Part shown: piece by piece, positions 54,748 to 63,847 of the stretch | Numbering within the stretch: the stretch's first letter is position 1 | Layout: the number at the start of each line of letters is the position of its first letter | Assembly (NCBI GenBank): GCA_945904015.1 | Contig: CAMDPK010000015.1 | Coordinates: 1 to 64,000 of the forward strand | Origin: Candidatus Kuenenia stuttgartensis | Lineage (GTDB): Bacteria > Planctomycetota > Planctomycetia > Planctomycetales > Planctomycetaceae | DNA length: 64,000 nt | Reading direction: 5' to 3' | The notes under the pieces: model-generated | What the model was told of the DNA's origin: nothing | The model's input: the letters and a program-made list of their open reading frames with translations, nothing else | Database searches by the model: none | Translations under genes and position numbers: made by a program

Positions 54748-56760
54748 ATGAGATCAAACCGTCTCCTGTTGTTGGCTGGCTTGATGATCTGCGTCAGTGA
54801 CGTGCTCGCGGCCGATGGCTTGCAGCGGATCAAGTACAACAATCCCGGATTAGTCGTCGATCTCGGCGTCGGGCTTTGGGCGTGGCCGGTGCCGTGGGAT
54901 GTGGATGGCGATGGCGATCACGACTTGATCGTGGTCTGTCCCGACAAGCCGTACAACGGGACATACCTGTTCGAGAACGTCAGCGGCCCGCGCGAAAAGA
55001 TGCCGGTCTTCAAAGCCGCAAAGCGGCTCGGAGCCGGCAAGCACTACACGATGCCGTCGTACGTCGATGGCGGTTTGCGAGTGCTCACGGCGGGGAACGA
55101 GCATCCCGACTTTTTGAAGTCGGGGATTGATGCTTCGCTCAAACTGCCGCTGCCGGCGAACATTCACAAGACGCAGGTTGGCAAGACCGAAGGACTCTTC
55201 AAGGTCCGGCACAATCAATGGCGGTACGTCGATTTCGACGGCGACGGAGCACTCGACTTGATCGTCGCGGTCGAGGATTGGGCCGACTATGGCTGGGATG
55301 ACGCTTGGGACGCGAAGGGGCGTTGGACGAACGGGCCGTTGCATGGCTTGATTTATTTTGTCCGCAACAGCGGCTCGACCGCGACGCCCAAATACGCTGA
55401 ACCAGTGCTACTCGAAGCGGACGGCAAGCGGATCGACACGTTCGGTTGCCCGTCGCCGAATTTCGCGGACTTCGATGGGGATGGCGATCTCGATTTGCTC
55501 TGCGGCGAGTTCCTCGATGGGTTCACGTACTTTGAAAACGTCGGCTCACGCAAGCAGCCGAAGTACGCGGGCGGTCTGCGGCTGATGTGCGGCGACAAGC
55601 CGCTGACAATGGACCTGGAAATGATCGCCCCGGTCGCGTTCGATTGGGACAAAGACGGCGACTTTGATTTGATCGTGGGCGACGAGGATGGCCGAGTCGC
55701 GTTCGTCGAGAACACCGGCCGCCTTGCCGATCGGCTGCCGCAGTTCGAGTCGCCGCGCTACTTCCAGCAAGAGGCGGACGAGTTGCAATCCGGCGCGCTC
55801 GCGACGCCAGTCGGCGTCGATTGGGACGGTGACGGCGACATCGACATCGTGAGTGGCAACACGTCCGGCTACATCGAGTTCTTCGAGAATCTCAGCGGGC
55901 CGAAGGTTGCATCACCGAGGTGGGCGGCAGCGAGACGATTGACCGTGGGACAGGTTTTCAACCTGCCCGGACAGTCAAAAAGCGGGCAGGTTGAAAACCT
56001 GCCCCACGAGAAAACATTCCGTGTGATGGCTGGACCGAACGGTTCGATTCAAGGGCCGGCCGAGGCGAAGTGGGGCTATACGACGCTCAACGTCGCCGAT
56101 TGGGATGCGGACGGTTTGCCGGACATTGTCTTCAACTCCATCTGGGGTCGCGTGCAATGGCTGAAGAATGTTGGCACACGAGCATCGCCGAAACTGGCTG
56201 AGCCGCAGCCGATCGAAGTCGAATGGCCCGGCGCGCCGCCGAAGCCGGATTGGACGTGGTGGGCTCCGGTCGGAAAGGAACTCGTCACACAGTGGCGGAC
56301 AACGCCGGTGCTCGCCGATTGGAACAACGACGGACTGCTCGATCTGGCAATGCTCGATCACGAAGGATACTTGTCGCTGTTTGAACAGCGCAAGATCGAC
56401 GGCCAACTGAAACTGATGCCGCCGCGCCGCGCGTTTCTTGACGACAAGGCTCAGCCGTTGTTGCTCAACGGCGGACGAGCGGGCAAGAGCGGACGTCGCA
56501 AGCTGTGTGCGACCGATTGGGACGGCGATGGAAAGCTCGATCTGTTGGTCAATTCCGAGAACGCGAATTGGCTGCGGCAGATCGAGTCCCGCGATGGATC
56601 GTGGCTTTTCAAAGACATGGGCAAGCTGGACTCGCGCAACATCGCCAGCCACGACGTCAGCCCGACGACCGTCGATTGGGACGGCGACGGAGTCCCCGAT
56701 TTCCTCGGCGGAGCGGAAGACGGCTTCTTCTACTTCCTGCGGAATCCGCGGTCGAAATGA
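54748..56760 (+). CDS. FG-GAP/VCBS-repeat secreted protein
   Basis: The protein has 670 residues: a signal peptide (LLLLAGLMICVSDVLAADG) and about nine Ca-binding-like repeats of the form DxDGDGxxDL (DVDGDGDHDLIVV, DFDGDGALDLIVA, DWDKDGDFDLIVG, DWNNDGLLDLAML, DWDGDGVPDFLGG). The fold is an integrin-like seven-blade propeller. A family A palindrome (55945-56007) is translated in frame as VGQVFNLPGQ...GQVENLPH between two repeats. Function unknown; probably cell-surface or periplasmic. Confidence 0.9.
   Translation: MRSNRLLLLAGLMICVSDVLAADGLQRIKYNNPGLVVDLGVGLWAWPVPWDVDGDGDHDLIVVCPDKPYNGTYLFENVSGPREKMPVFKAAKRLGAGKHYTMPSYVDGGLRVLTAGNEHPDFLKSGIDASLKLPLPANIHKTQVGKTEGLFKVRHNQWRYVDFDGDGALDLIVAVEDWADYGWDDAWDAKGRWTNGPLHGLIYFVRNSGSTATPKYAEPVLLEADGKRIDTFGCPSPNFADFDGDGDLDLLCGEFLDGFTYFENVGSRKQPKYAGGLRLMCGDKPLTMDLEMIAPVAFDWDKDGDFDLIVGDEDGRVAFVENTGRLADRLPQFESPRYFQQEADELQSGALATPVGVDWDGDGDIDIVSGNTSGYIEFFENLSGPKVASPRWAAARRLTVGQVFNLPGQSKSGQVENLPHEKTFRVMAGPNGSIQGPAEAKWGYTTLNVADWDADGLPDIVFNSIWGRVQWLKNVGTRASPKLAEPQPIEVEWPGAPPKPDWTWWAPVGKELVTQWRTTPVLADWNNDGLLDLAMLDHEGYLSLFEQRKIDGQLKLMPPRRAFLDDKAQPLLLNGGRAGKSGRRKLCATDWDGDGKLDLLVNSENANWLRQIESRDGSWLFKDMGKLDSRNIASHDVSPTTVDWDGDGVPDFLGGAEDGFFYFLRNPRSK
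55945..56007. repeat. family A palindrome inside FG-GAP gene
   Basis: GTGGGACAGGTTTTCAACC faces GGTTGAAAACCTGCCCCAC; 21 residues are added in frame. Confidence 0.92.
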
Positions 56761-56767
56761 ACCACAA

Positions 56768-58492
56768 TCAGCCGCCGTCTTTCTTCTGTGCCTTTGCCCA
56801 ACTGTCACGGAGCGTGACGGCGCGGTTGAAGACCGGGCGCCCCGGTTTGGAATCGACCGTGTCGGCGCAGAAATAGCCGAGCCGCTCGAATTGAAACCTG
56901 CTGCCGGGGGCGGCGCTGGCGACGCTCGGTTCGAGCATCGCGTTCGGGAGGACTTCCAGCGAGTTCGGGTTGAGCGTCGTCTTCCAATCGACTCCATCGG
57001 GGACGTCGTTGGGGTCGGGCTGACGGCAGAGGTGATCGTACAGCCGCACCTCGGAGGGGACTGCGTGCTCGGCCGAGACCCAGTGCAGCGTCGATTTGAC
57101 TTTGCGGCCGTCGGGTGAGTTGCCGCCGCGCGAGGCGGGGTCGTAGGTGCATCGTAGTTCGACGATGTTGCCGCTCTCGTCTTTGACGACTTCGTTGCAG
57201 GTGATGAAGTAGGCGTAGCGCAGCCGCACTTCGCGGCCGGGTGACAAACGGAAGAAGTGCTTCGGCGGAATCTCCATGAAGTCGTCTTGCTCGAGGTTCA
57301 GCGTGCCGGAGAACGGCACCTTGCGTGAGCCGGCGCTCTCGTCCTCTGGGTTGTTGACGGCGTCGAGCCAATCGACTTCGCCGGCCGGCCAATTCGTGAG
57401 AACGACCTTGAGCGGCTTGAGCACGGCCAGCACACGCGGGGCACGCTTGTTGAGATCGTCCCGCAGCGCGTCTTCCAGCCACACCATTTCGATCGTGCTG
57501 TTGAATCGAGCGACTCCGATCCGCTCGCAGAACGCGCGGATCGCTTCGGGGGTGTAGCCTCGGCGTCGCAGGCCGCAGAGCGTCGGCATCCGCGGATCGT
57601 CCCAGCCGGAGACGAGGTTGCCTTTCACCAGTTCGAGCAGCCGGCGTTTGCTCATGACCGTGTAGGTCAGGTTCATCCGCGCGAACTCGTACTGCCGCGA
57701 CGGGAAGATGCGGAGCTTGTCGAGGCACCAGTCGTACAAGCGGCGATGCGTCTCGAACTCCAGCGTGCAGATCGAGTGCGTGACCTTCTCGATCGAATCG
57801 CACTGGCCGTGAGCGAAGTCGTACATCGGGTAGATGCACCACTTGTCGCCGGTGCGGTGATGGTGCGCGTGCCGGATGCGATACAGCACCGGGTCGCGCA
57901 GGATGAGATGCGTCTCGGCCATGTCGATTTTGGCTCGCAGCACAGGCCCGCCGTCGGGGAACTCGCCAGCCTTCATGCGGCGGAACAGATCGAGGTTCTC
58001 GGCGACGGAGCGGTTGCGAAACGGGCTGGCGACACCCGGCTCGCTCGACGTGCCACGCTGTTTGGCGATTTCGTCTGCCGATTGGCTATCGACGTAGGCC
58101 AGATTCTCCTGGATCAGTTGCTCGCCCCAGAGGTAAAGCTGATCGAAGTAGTCCGAGGCGTAATACAGGCCGTCCCAATTGAAGCCGACCCAGCAGACGT
58201 CCTCTTGGATCGAGTCGACGTATTCAGTGTCCTCGGTAGTCGGGTTGGTGTCGTCGAATCGCAGGTTGCACTTGCCGCCGTACTTTTTGGCGAGTCCGAA
58301 GTTCAAGCAGATCGACTTGGCGTGGCCGATGTGCAAATAGCCGTTGGGCTCCGGCGGAAACCGTGTCTGCACGACCTGCTCGCCCCAGCGGTTGGTGCGC
58401 AGGTCTTCCTCGACGATCTGCTCGATGAAATTCAGCGAGCGTTCCGGCGTGGCGGTAGTGTCGGTGGACGGATTCGGTTCGGCGGAGGACAT
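56768..58492 (-). CDS. glnS: Glutaminyl-tRNA synthetase
   Basis: This is a 574-residue class I synthetase charging tRNA-Gln directly. HIGH at residues 54-57 ([15 protein letters not shown]) and a KMSKS-type MSKRRLL loop. GlnRS/GluRS-specific RFDDTNP and WVGFNWDG are seen, followed by the anticodon-binding barrels ([30 protein letters not shown]). It has the standard catalytic and anticodon domains without extra insertions. Bacterial GlnRS is generally held to come from eukaryotes by gene transfer. The gene is monocistronic and converges with the FG-GAP gene (7 nt apart). Confidence 0.96.
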   Translation of the reverse strand: MSSAEPNPSTDTTATPERSLNFIEQIVEEDLRTNRWGEQVVQTRFPPEPNGYLHIGHAKSICLNFGLAKKYGGKCNLRFDDTNPTTEDTEYVDSIQEDVCWVGFNWDGLYYASDYFDQLYLWGEQLIQENLAYVDSQSADEIAKQRGTSSEPGVASPFRNRSVAENLDLFRRMKAGEFPDGGPVLRAKIDMAETHLILRDPVLYRIRHAHHHRTGDKWCIYPMYDFAHGQCDSIEKVTHSICTLEFETHRRLYDWCLDKLRIFPSRQYEFARMNLTYTVMSKRRLLELVKGNLVSGWDDPRMPTLCGLRRRGYTPEAIRAFCERIGVARFNSTIEMVWLEDALRDDLNKRAPRVLAVLKPLKVVLTNWPAGEVDWLDAVNNPEDESAGSRKVPFSGTLNLEQDDFMEIPPKHFFRLSPGREVRLRYAYFITCNEVVKDESGNIVELRCTYDPASRGGNSPDGRKVKSTLHWVSAEHAVPSEVRLYDHLCRQPDPNDVPDGVDWKTTLNPNSLEVLPNAMLEPSVASAAPGSRFQFERLGYFCADTVDSKPGRPVFNRAVTLRDSWAKAQKKDGG

Positions 58493-58583
58493 CGACGAGT
58501 CTCTTTTCGGAAGGACGCACTGCGGGACGAGGTTCGCGGTCGGAAAGTAGCAATTGCCCGAAGGTGTTGCCAGCAGTGCGAAC

Positions 58584-58686
58584 GTAGCCGCCTCGTTTCA
58601 CGAGGCGGAGCTATCACCATCGACGATCAACTCATCATTTGATGGCCGGTGCCAACAGCTTCGCCTCGCGGAGCGGAGGCGACTAC
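58584..58686. repeat. GTAGCCGCCTCGTTTCACGA palindromic element
   Basis: Outer ends GTAGCCGCCTCG and GAGGCGACTAC; each half also forms its own hairpin (CGCCTCGTTTCACGAGGCGG). It lies between divergent glnS and the DUF2878 gene. Confidence 0.8.
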
Positions 58687-58770
58687 GTTCATGGCCAACG
58701 CCAATCCCGCTGGCAACGATCCGCTGGGCGGTTTACAACCCGGCCCCGAATTGGCCGAGGAATCTGCGGC

Positions 58771-59502
58771 ATGTATGGCGACTCGTTGAATCCGACACCT
58801 CCGCCGATTGCGCCGGCTGGCGATACCCCGCCGTCGGCACCGTCGTCGGAGGCTCAACGCCGTGTGGACTCGCCACAGGTCGTGATTCCTCATGCTCGCG
58901 TCAAAGAACTGCGGCCTCTGTGGGTGACGTGGTTCGCGCATCCGTTCGCGAACTGGTTTTGGTTTTACTTCGGATTCGTGGCTGCGCTGTCTGGCTCGAA
59001 CATGAAATACCCCAGCTTGGGACCGGTGGTCATTGTCGGCTGGCTGACGGGGCACCTCGTCAATGCGAAGCATCCGTGGGGCGAGATCAAGCTGCTGCTG
59101 GCCTCGGCTGGGATGGGCTATGTGCTCGACGGGATCATCACGCGGATGGGTGTGCTGAAGTTTCACGAACCGACCACTTGGTGGTGGCCGATTCCACTGT
59201 GGATGGTGATGATGTGGCCGAACTTCGCCGGCACGCTCAACAGTTCGATGAAATGGCTGCGTGGCCGCTACAAGTTGGGAACGATCATGGGGGCGATTGC
59301 CGGGCCGTTCTCGTACTATGGCGGAGTGAAATGGGGTTCGGTCGAGCTCCCGTGGTCTCCCCCAAGTGCGATGCCCGTTCTCGGTATCGACTGGTGGTTC
59401 TGGGGGGCGATGATTGTGATCGGCATCGAATGGGCGCTGGCCATGCCGGTGCTGTTGTGGCTGTCGGCGAGATGGGTGCCGGAAGCAGGGGTCAGAGGTT
59501 AG
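58771..59502 (+). CDS. DUF2878-like membrane protein
   Basis: The protein has 243 residues. A soluble Pro-rich start (SLNPTPPPIAPAGDTPPS) is followed by six or seven helices. The pattern VLDGIITRMGVLKF, WPIPLWMVMMWPNFAGTLN and LGTIMGAIAGPFSYYGGVK matches DUF2878 inner-membrane proteins of unknown role. ATG 58771 has GAGGAA upstream; the frame opens 44 codons earlier through repeat-derived sequence. Its TAG stop sits in a GGGGTCAGAGGT direct repeat. Confidence 0.8.
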   Translation: MYGDSLNPTPPPIAPAGDTPPSAPSSEAQRRVDSPQVVIPHARVKELRPLWVTWFAHPFANWFWFYFGFVAALSGSNMKYPSLGPVVIVGWLTGHLVNAKHPWGEIKLLLASAGMGYVLDGIITRMGVLKFHEPTTWWWPIPLWMVMMWPNFAGTLNSSMKWLRGRYKLGTIMGAIAGPFSYYGGVKWGSVELPWSPPSAMPVLGIDWWFWGAMIVIGIEWALAMPVLLWLSARWVPEAGVRG

Positions 59503-59515
59503 GGGTCAGAGGTCA
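59486..59515. repeat. tandem GGGGTCAGAGGT repeats
   Basis: Two copies of AGGGGTCAGAGGT separated by TT overlap the end of the DUF2878 gene. The TAG stop lies at the junction. Confidence 0.7.
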
Positions 59516-59547
59516 GTGCTCGAAATCGTTTTCCTTTGGAGCTTGCT

Positions 59548-60897
59548 ATGTCCAAGAGCCAAGGTGATGTGTCTGGCAATCGCGTGATGTCGATCGACGC
59601 CTATCGCGGGTTCGTGATGCTTGCGATGGCGTCGAGCGGGTTTGGGTTCTCGGCGCTCGCCAAGCCGGAGAGCGTGCAAAAGCTCGCCGATGCCGGAATT
59701 CAAGTTCCGTCTTGGCTGCTGCAAACGCTGGCGTATCAGTTCGATCACGTCGCGTGGACCGGATGCAGCTTCTGGGATTTGATCCAGCCGAGCTTCATGT
59801 TTCTGGTCGGTGTCGCGTTGCCGTTCTCGTACTCGCGGCGTGAGAGCGAAGGTCAATCGCCGGCCGCTCGGTTTCGGCATGTGTTGTGGCGTTCGTTCGT
59901 GCTGGTCGCTCTGGGAGTGTTCCTGTCATCGAACGGGTCGAAACAATCGAACTTCACGTTCGTGAATGTGCTGTCGCAGATCGGGCTGGGATATCCGGTG
60001 CTGTACTTGCTGCGCGAGCGGACTCTGCGGGCACAATTCGCGGTAGCGACGATCATCCTGGCCGGTTATTGGGCGTGGTTCGCGAACTACACGATTCCGC
60101 CCGCACAGCTCGAAGATGTCAAAGCGGCGCTCTCGGAACGATCTCCCAAACTCTTGCAGAGCCATGCTCAGCCGGAATTGGAGTGGACACGGTTCTCCGG
60201 CTACGGTTCGCACTGGAACAAGCACGTCAACGCGGCGGCTGAGGTGGATCGGAAAATCCTGAACGCACTTCCGAGCGAGAAGGAACCATTCCGTGGGAAA
60301 AAGTTTTGGGTCAACGAGGGTGGCTACCAGACGCTCAATTTCATTCCGTCCATCGCGACGATGCTCTTGGGCTTGATGGCCGGGACAATGCTGCGATCAA
60401 GCGAGCCTGACGGCGAGAAATTCCGCTGGCTGTTGAAAGCGGGAGCGATCTGCTTCGGCGTTTCGATGGCTTTGGACACGTCGATTTGGCCGGTGGCGAT
60501 TCCGAAGTGCGACTGGCATCTCGCGCCGATCGTGAAACGGATCTGGTCGCCGGGCTGGGCGGTGTTCAGTTCCGGCTGGACGTTTTGGATGCTGGCGGCG
60601 TTCTATTGGGTGATCGACATCCGGCAGTGGCGACGCTGGTCCTGGCCGCTGATGATCGTTGGCATGAACTCGATCGCGATGTACGTAATGGCTCAGTTGA
60701 TGAAGTCCTGGGTGGGCGGCGCGCTGAAGACTCATCTCGCGACGATCGACGTTCTGTTCGGCTGGGAACACGGCATCAATTACGTGCTCTTCGGCGATTA
60801 CCCGTTCGCCACACCGCTCGGCCACGCGGCCCGGCTGTTCGGCCTGTGGCTGGTCTGCGTCTGGCTGTATCGCCGCAAGATCTTTGTGAGGGTTTGA
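59548..60897 (+). CDS. DUF5009-like/heparan-N-acetyltransferase-type membrane protein
   Basis: This 449-residue protein has about ten membrane helices. The N-terminal RVMSIDAYRGFVMLAM is the conserved start of the DUF5009/DUF1624 group related to HGSNAT. IQPSFMFLVGVALPFSYSRR follows. The C-terminal half has WTFWMLAAFYWVID and MNSIAMYVMAQLM. Such proteins move acyl groups onto sugars across the membrane; the substrate is unknown. A periplasmic loop of ~100 residues (180-270) is larger than usual. TTGGAG precedes ATG 59548. It is 45 nt from the DUF2878 gene on the same strand. Confidence 0.88.
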   Translation: MSKSQGDVSGNRVMSIDAYRGFVMLAMASSGFGFSALAKPESVQKLADAGIQVPSWLLQTLAYQFDHVAWTGCSFWDLIQPSFMFLVGVALPFSYSRRESEGQSPAARFRHVLWRSFVLVALGVFLSSNGSKQSNFTFVNVLSQIGLGYPVLYLLRERTLRAQFAVATIILAGYWAWFANYTIPPAQLEDVKAALSERSPKLLQSHAQPELEWTRFSGYGSHWNKHVNAAAEVDRKILNALPSEKEPFRGKKFWVNEGGYQTLNFIPSIATMLLGLMAGTMLRSSEPDGEKFRWLLKAGAICFGVSMALDTSIWPVAIPKCDWHLAPIVKRIWSPGWAVFSSGWTFWMLAAFYWVIDIRQWRRWSWPLMIVGMNSIAMYVMAQLMKSWVGGALKTHLATIDVLFGWEHGINYVLFGDYPFATPLGHAARLFGLWLVCVWLYRRKIFVRV

Positions 60898-60941
60898 GAG
60901 ATCGGCTTACAGGTGTCGTCGCACTGGAACCTTCGACAGCT

Positions 60942-61544
60942 CTATTCCGCGAGCCGACCATCCGATTCCGATGCGAATGCCAGGAGCGTTTTGGCTTCGG
61001 ACACCAGATCGGCAACCGTTTTCAGGGTCGTCTTGGGAAAGCGGCCGATTCTGGAGATTTGGTGGCGTTGACAAAAGTCCGACATCACCGCGAGGTAAAT
61101 CATGGGTATGAAGTCGTTGAACGCCAGGATTTCCAAGTCATCGTGAAGCCGAATCTTCGTCGCAGGCACGCCAAACCACTGTGCCAAACGACGACGCATT
61201 TCGATCGTCAGTTCGCGGTCCGCCGGGTCCACGGAAGCGACGAGTTCTTGGTCCTCCACATCCTCGCGCGGGAGAAGTCTCCGGCGCACATTGCGATAAC
61301 GAACGGATTGATCCGAGCCGTCGCGCAACATTAAAAGCAGTGAGGCTACGAACGCGATTCCGGCCGTCAATGCTCCGCCTTGCAGGTGGATTGAACCAGG
61401 CACTTCACCGGCGGAGATCCACGAGACGATCAGTCCCAAGAGAAAGAACACCGCGCCAAACATCGCGGCACAGCCAATGGTAAATGCAGTACGTTTCAAT
61501 GGAGATCGTCCCGATGAGTCCGATGGGAACGGAGTCACGCTCAC
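60942..61544 (-). CDS. Small two-helix membrane protein with helical C-terminal domain
   Basis: The protein has 200 residues. Membrane helices near 20-45 (CAAMFGAVFFLLGLIVSWIS) and 55-75 (GGALTAGIAFVASLLLML). The cytoplasmic part from ~110 is helical (RRRLAQWFGVPATKIRLHDD; FNDFIPMIYLAVMSDFC). Its layout around VPATKIRLHDDLEILAFNDF recalls an acyl carrier protein, but the attachment Ser is absent. GTG 61544 overlaps the TGA of the upstream acyltransferase gene (GTGA), so the two are translationally coupled. Function is inferred only as a partner of that protein. Confidence 0.72.
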   Translation of the reverse strand: MSVTPFPSDSSGRSPLKRTAFTIGCAAMFGAVFFLLGLIVSWISAGEVPGSIHLQGGALTAGIAFVASLLLMLRDGSDQSVRYRNVRRRLLPREDVEDQELVASVDPADRELTIEMRRRLAQWFGVPATKIRLHDDLEILAFNDFIPMIYLAVMSDFCQRHQISRIGRFPKTTLKTVADLVSEAKTLLAFASESDGRLAE

Positions 61545-62719
61545 GGCATCTGTGACAGCAGCCAGTCTTCGAGGATCACTTCCTGGATGAACGGCGCTCG
61601 CAGCAGGTTGGTCTTCGACGACATGATCTTGGTCAACCACGGTCGGCGGACCATGCGCGAGACGGCTCGCCGGCCCAGGCCGGCCCAAGTTTTGGCAGTG
61701 AGTTGCTGCTGCACGTTCTGGCTGATGCGCTGCATCGTCGCCGGGATGATGTTCGGAGCCGGCCCGACGTGGATCAGCAGTTCGATGCCGGATGAGATCG
61801 TTTGTTCGACGACGTCCCACAGCCGTTGTGGCTCATCGACCCAGCGGTTCAGCATGTCGCGGCTGTTGATGTCGGTGTAGCTCATCGAGCCGGTCACGCA
61901 GGACAGGATGTTGGGCCGAGGGGCGACGAAACCGCCGGGCATCCGCTCCATCATCACGGCGGCTCGGTCGGGAATGTGCTTCTGCCGAGTGATGTGCGTG
62001 TGGATCGGCGGCCAGCGATGCGGGTTCTCTTTGACGTTCGTTCCTTTCGCGAAGCGGCCCTTCACGGCGGCTTTCAGTTCATCCAACGTGCCGCGTTGTC
62101 CCAGCACCAGCACGGTGTTTGGCGAGAGGTACGACGAGATCGCGATGGTCCCATGGCCCTGGTTGGTGATCTCCAGACAGAGACGTTCGACTGCCGAGAA
62201 CTCCATCACCGGCCCGCGCGAGAAGACGATGCCCATGCGCACGTCGTCGGCTTGAGACACCATGTCGTCCGACAGCGCGAGCAGCGGAGTCAGCACCGCG
62301 TCGATCGAATAGACGCCCGATGCGACCAGCGCAGCGACCTCTCCCAAGCTGTAGCCGAGCGCCAGTGGTGCTGACCGATACTCGATGCCAAAGAACTCGT
62401 GCAGCAGATCGAGCTGCGCCATTTCAACGGAGACGATCAACGCGATCGCTTCGCCGTAATCCGCGAGTGTTTCGGGACGCTGCTCGCGAACACGAGCCAC
62501 CAAGTCCACTTCGCGGCCCAGCACGTCGCTGGCGATTTCGGACGCTCCGAGCAAATGTTTCTCGACCGTCGGGCCGTAAATCTGATGAAACAACAGTTCC
62601 GGCGACTTGCCGAGGTTGGATTGATCGAATCCACGAAACGCGAACCCCGACGACGGCAGCAACTCTTTGAGTCGCTCCGGTGTGATCTCTGGGCTGTCGT
62701 CGTTCTTGGCGTCGTCCAT
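61541..62719 (-). CDS. FabD-like acyltransferase-domain protein
   Basis: The protein has 392 residues. The central acyltransferase (malonyl-CoA:ACP transacylase fold) has the nucleophile motif GYSLGEVAAL with Ser124, and a plausible catalytic His in PPIHTHITRQ (near 243). The usual GHSxGE is GYSLGE. A long N-terminal part precedes it, and the end is a Lys/Arg-rich tail (LLRAPFIQEVILEDWLLSQ). It is more like polyketide/PfaA AT domains than housekeeping FabD. It is coupled to the following small membrane protein. Confidence 0.82.
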   Translation of the reverse strand: MDDAKNDDSPEITPERLKELLPSSGFAFRGFDQSNLGKSPELLFHQIYGPTVEKHLLGASEIASDVLGREVDLVARVREQRPETLADYGEAIALIVSVEMAQLDLLHEFFGIEYRSAPLALGYSLGEVAALVASGVYSIDAVLTPLLALSDDMVSQADDVRMGIVFSRGPVMEFSAVERLCLEITNQGHGTIAISSYLSPNTVLVLGQRGTLDELKAAVKGRFAKGTNVKENPHRWPPIHTHITRQKHIPDRAAVMMERMPGGFVAPRPNILSCVTGSMSYTDINSRDMLNRWVDEPQRLWDVVEQTISSGIELLIHVGPAPNIIPATMQRISQNVQQQLTAKTWAGLGRRAVSRMVRRPWLTKIMSSKTNLLRAPFIQEVILEDWLLSQMP

Positions 62720-62724
62720 GTGTC

Positions 62725-62909
62725 ACCTTGGAGTGCAGTGGCTTGACACCGCCCTCCATTCGATCGCGGATTACGTCCCGCGAACTCTCCCCCAGTCTGC
62801 ATCGTGGAAGTCAGGCTGGAAGTCGCTCGTCACGACGGAATGTTTCCTCCAATAAACCAATTCCCCGCGACCAAATGGAGGGCGGTGTCGAGCCACCGCA
62901 CTCCAAGGT
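62725..62909. repeat. 185-bp MITE-like element with 36-bp inverted ends
   Basis: Left arm 62725-62760 (ACCTTGGAGTGCAGTGGC...) and right arm 62874-62909 (...GCACTCCAAGGT) match at 34 of 36 positions. The 113-bp interior has no gene. It fills the gap between the acyltransferase and nitrilase genes. Confidence 0.9.
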
Positions 62910-63805
62910 TATGACGTCACCTGATCGCGGACCAGTTCGCCGTACAGTTCTGGCCGGCGAGTCCGCAGCGTGTAGTTCGGCAGGCTGCGCTCTTTTGCCA
63001 GCAGAGCCGCATCGAAATCGAGCACGATCATCTCGTCCCGAATTTCGTCGCGCTGTGTCGAGGCCAGCAAATCGCCGTCCGGTCCGAAGGCCAACGCGCC
63101 TCCCGCGTGATGTGGCTGAGCCGGCGAATCGGGCGGATAATTCGAGACATATCCGGCTCGCCCGGCCTGATTCGTGAACAACGCGAAGCAAGCATTCTCG
63201 CGAGCACGCATGGCGTAGCAGGAGATGAAATAGTCGAGCGCGTACTGCCGCGCCGCCGCGGCCGAGGCCGGAGTTTCATCCCACATCTTCAGTCTCGCGG
63301 CATGCGGCATCAGCAGGATGTCGGCCCCGCGCAGGGCCAGAATCCGAGCGGCCTCCGGAAACTGATTGTCGTAGCAAATGATCGAGCCGACCTTGCACTT
63401 GCCGATATCGAACACTGGGATGTCGCGGCCTCCCTTGTAGAACAGTGTCTCGTCGCGAGACATGTGCAGCTTGCGTTGCTTGCCGATGTAGCCGTCCGGC
63501 CCGACCAGCACCTGCGCGTTGTAAACGATGTCGTGCTCCTTCTCGCTCAGCCCGACCGACAGCACGAGCCGATACTTTTTGGCGAGTTCCACCAGTCGCT
63601 TCGTGCTCGGCCCGTCGGGGATCGATTCGGCCAGTTCCCAGGTATTCGGCGTGCAGTGTCCATGCACCAAGAGTTCAGGAAAGAGAACCAGTTCTGCTCC
63701 GGCATCCGCGCAGCGGCGACACCAGCTTTCGACGTCCACTAGAATCTGGTTGAGCCGTTCAAAGGGTGCGTTCATACTGACGGCGGCGACTCGAATCGTT
63801 TGCAT
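62909..63805 (-). CDS. Carbon-nitrogen hydrolase (nitrilase superfamily)
   Basis: This 298-residue amidase-type enzyme has the full triad Glu44 (LVLFPELLVHG), Lys112 (GKQRKLHM) and Cys144 (GSIICYDNQFPE). It resembles N-carbamoyl-putrescine or aliphatic amidases; the substrate is not evident. AGGAGAGA lies before ATG 63805, which rules out the longer open frame from 63982. The TAA stop adjoins the MITE-like element. Confidence 0.93.
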   Translation of the reverse strand: MQTIRVAAVSMNAPFERLNQILVDVESWCRRCADAGAELVLFPELLVHGHCTPNTWELAESIPDGPSTKRLVELAKKYRLVLSVGLSEKEHDIVYNAQVLVGPDGYIGKQRKLHMSRDETLFYKGGRDIPVFDIGKCKVGSIICYDNQFPEAARILALRGADILLMPHAARLKMWDETPASAAAARQYALDYFISCYAMRARENACFALFTNQAGRAGYVSNYPPDSPAQPHHAGGALAFGPDGDLLASTQRDEIRDEMIVLDFDAALLAKERSLPNYTLRTRRPELYGELVRDQVTS

Positions 63806-63847
63806 GAGGCTCTCTCCTGGTTGACGCGATTTCGGCGGAGCGAATTG

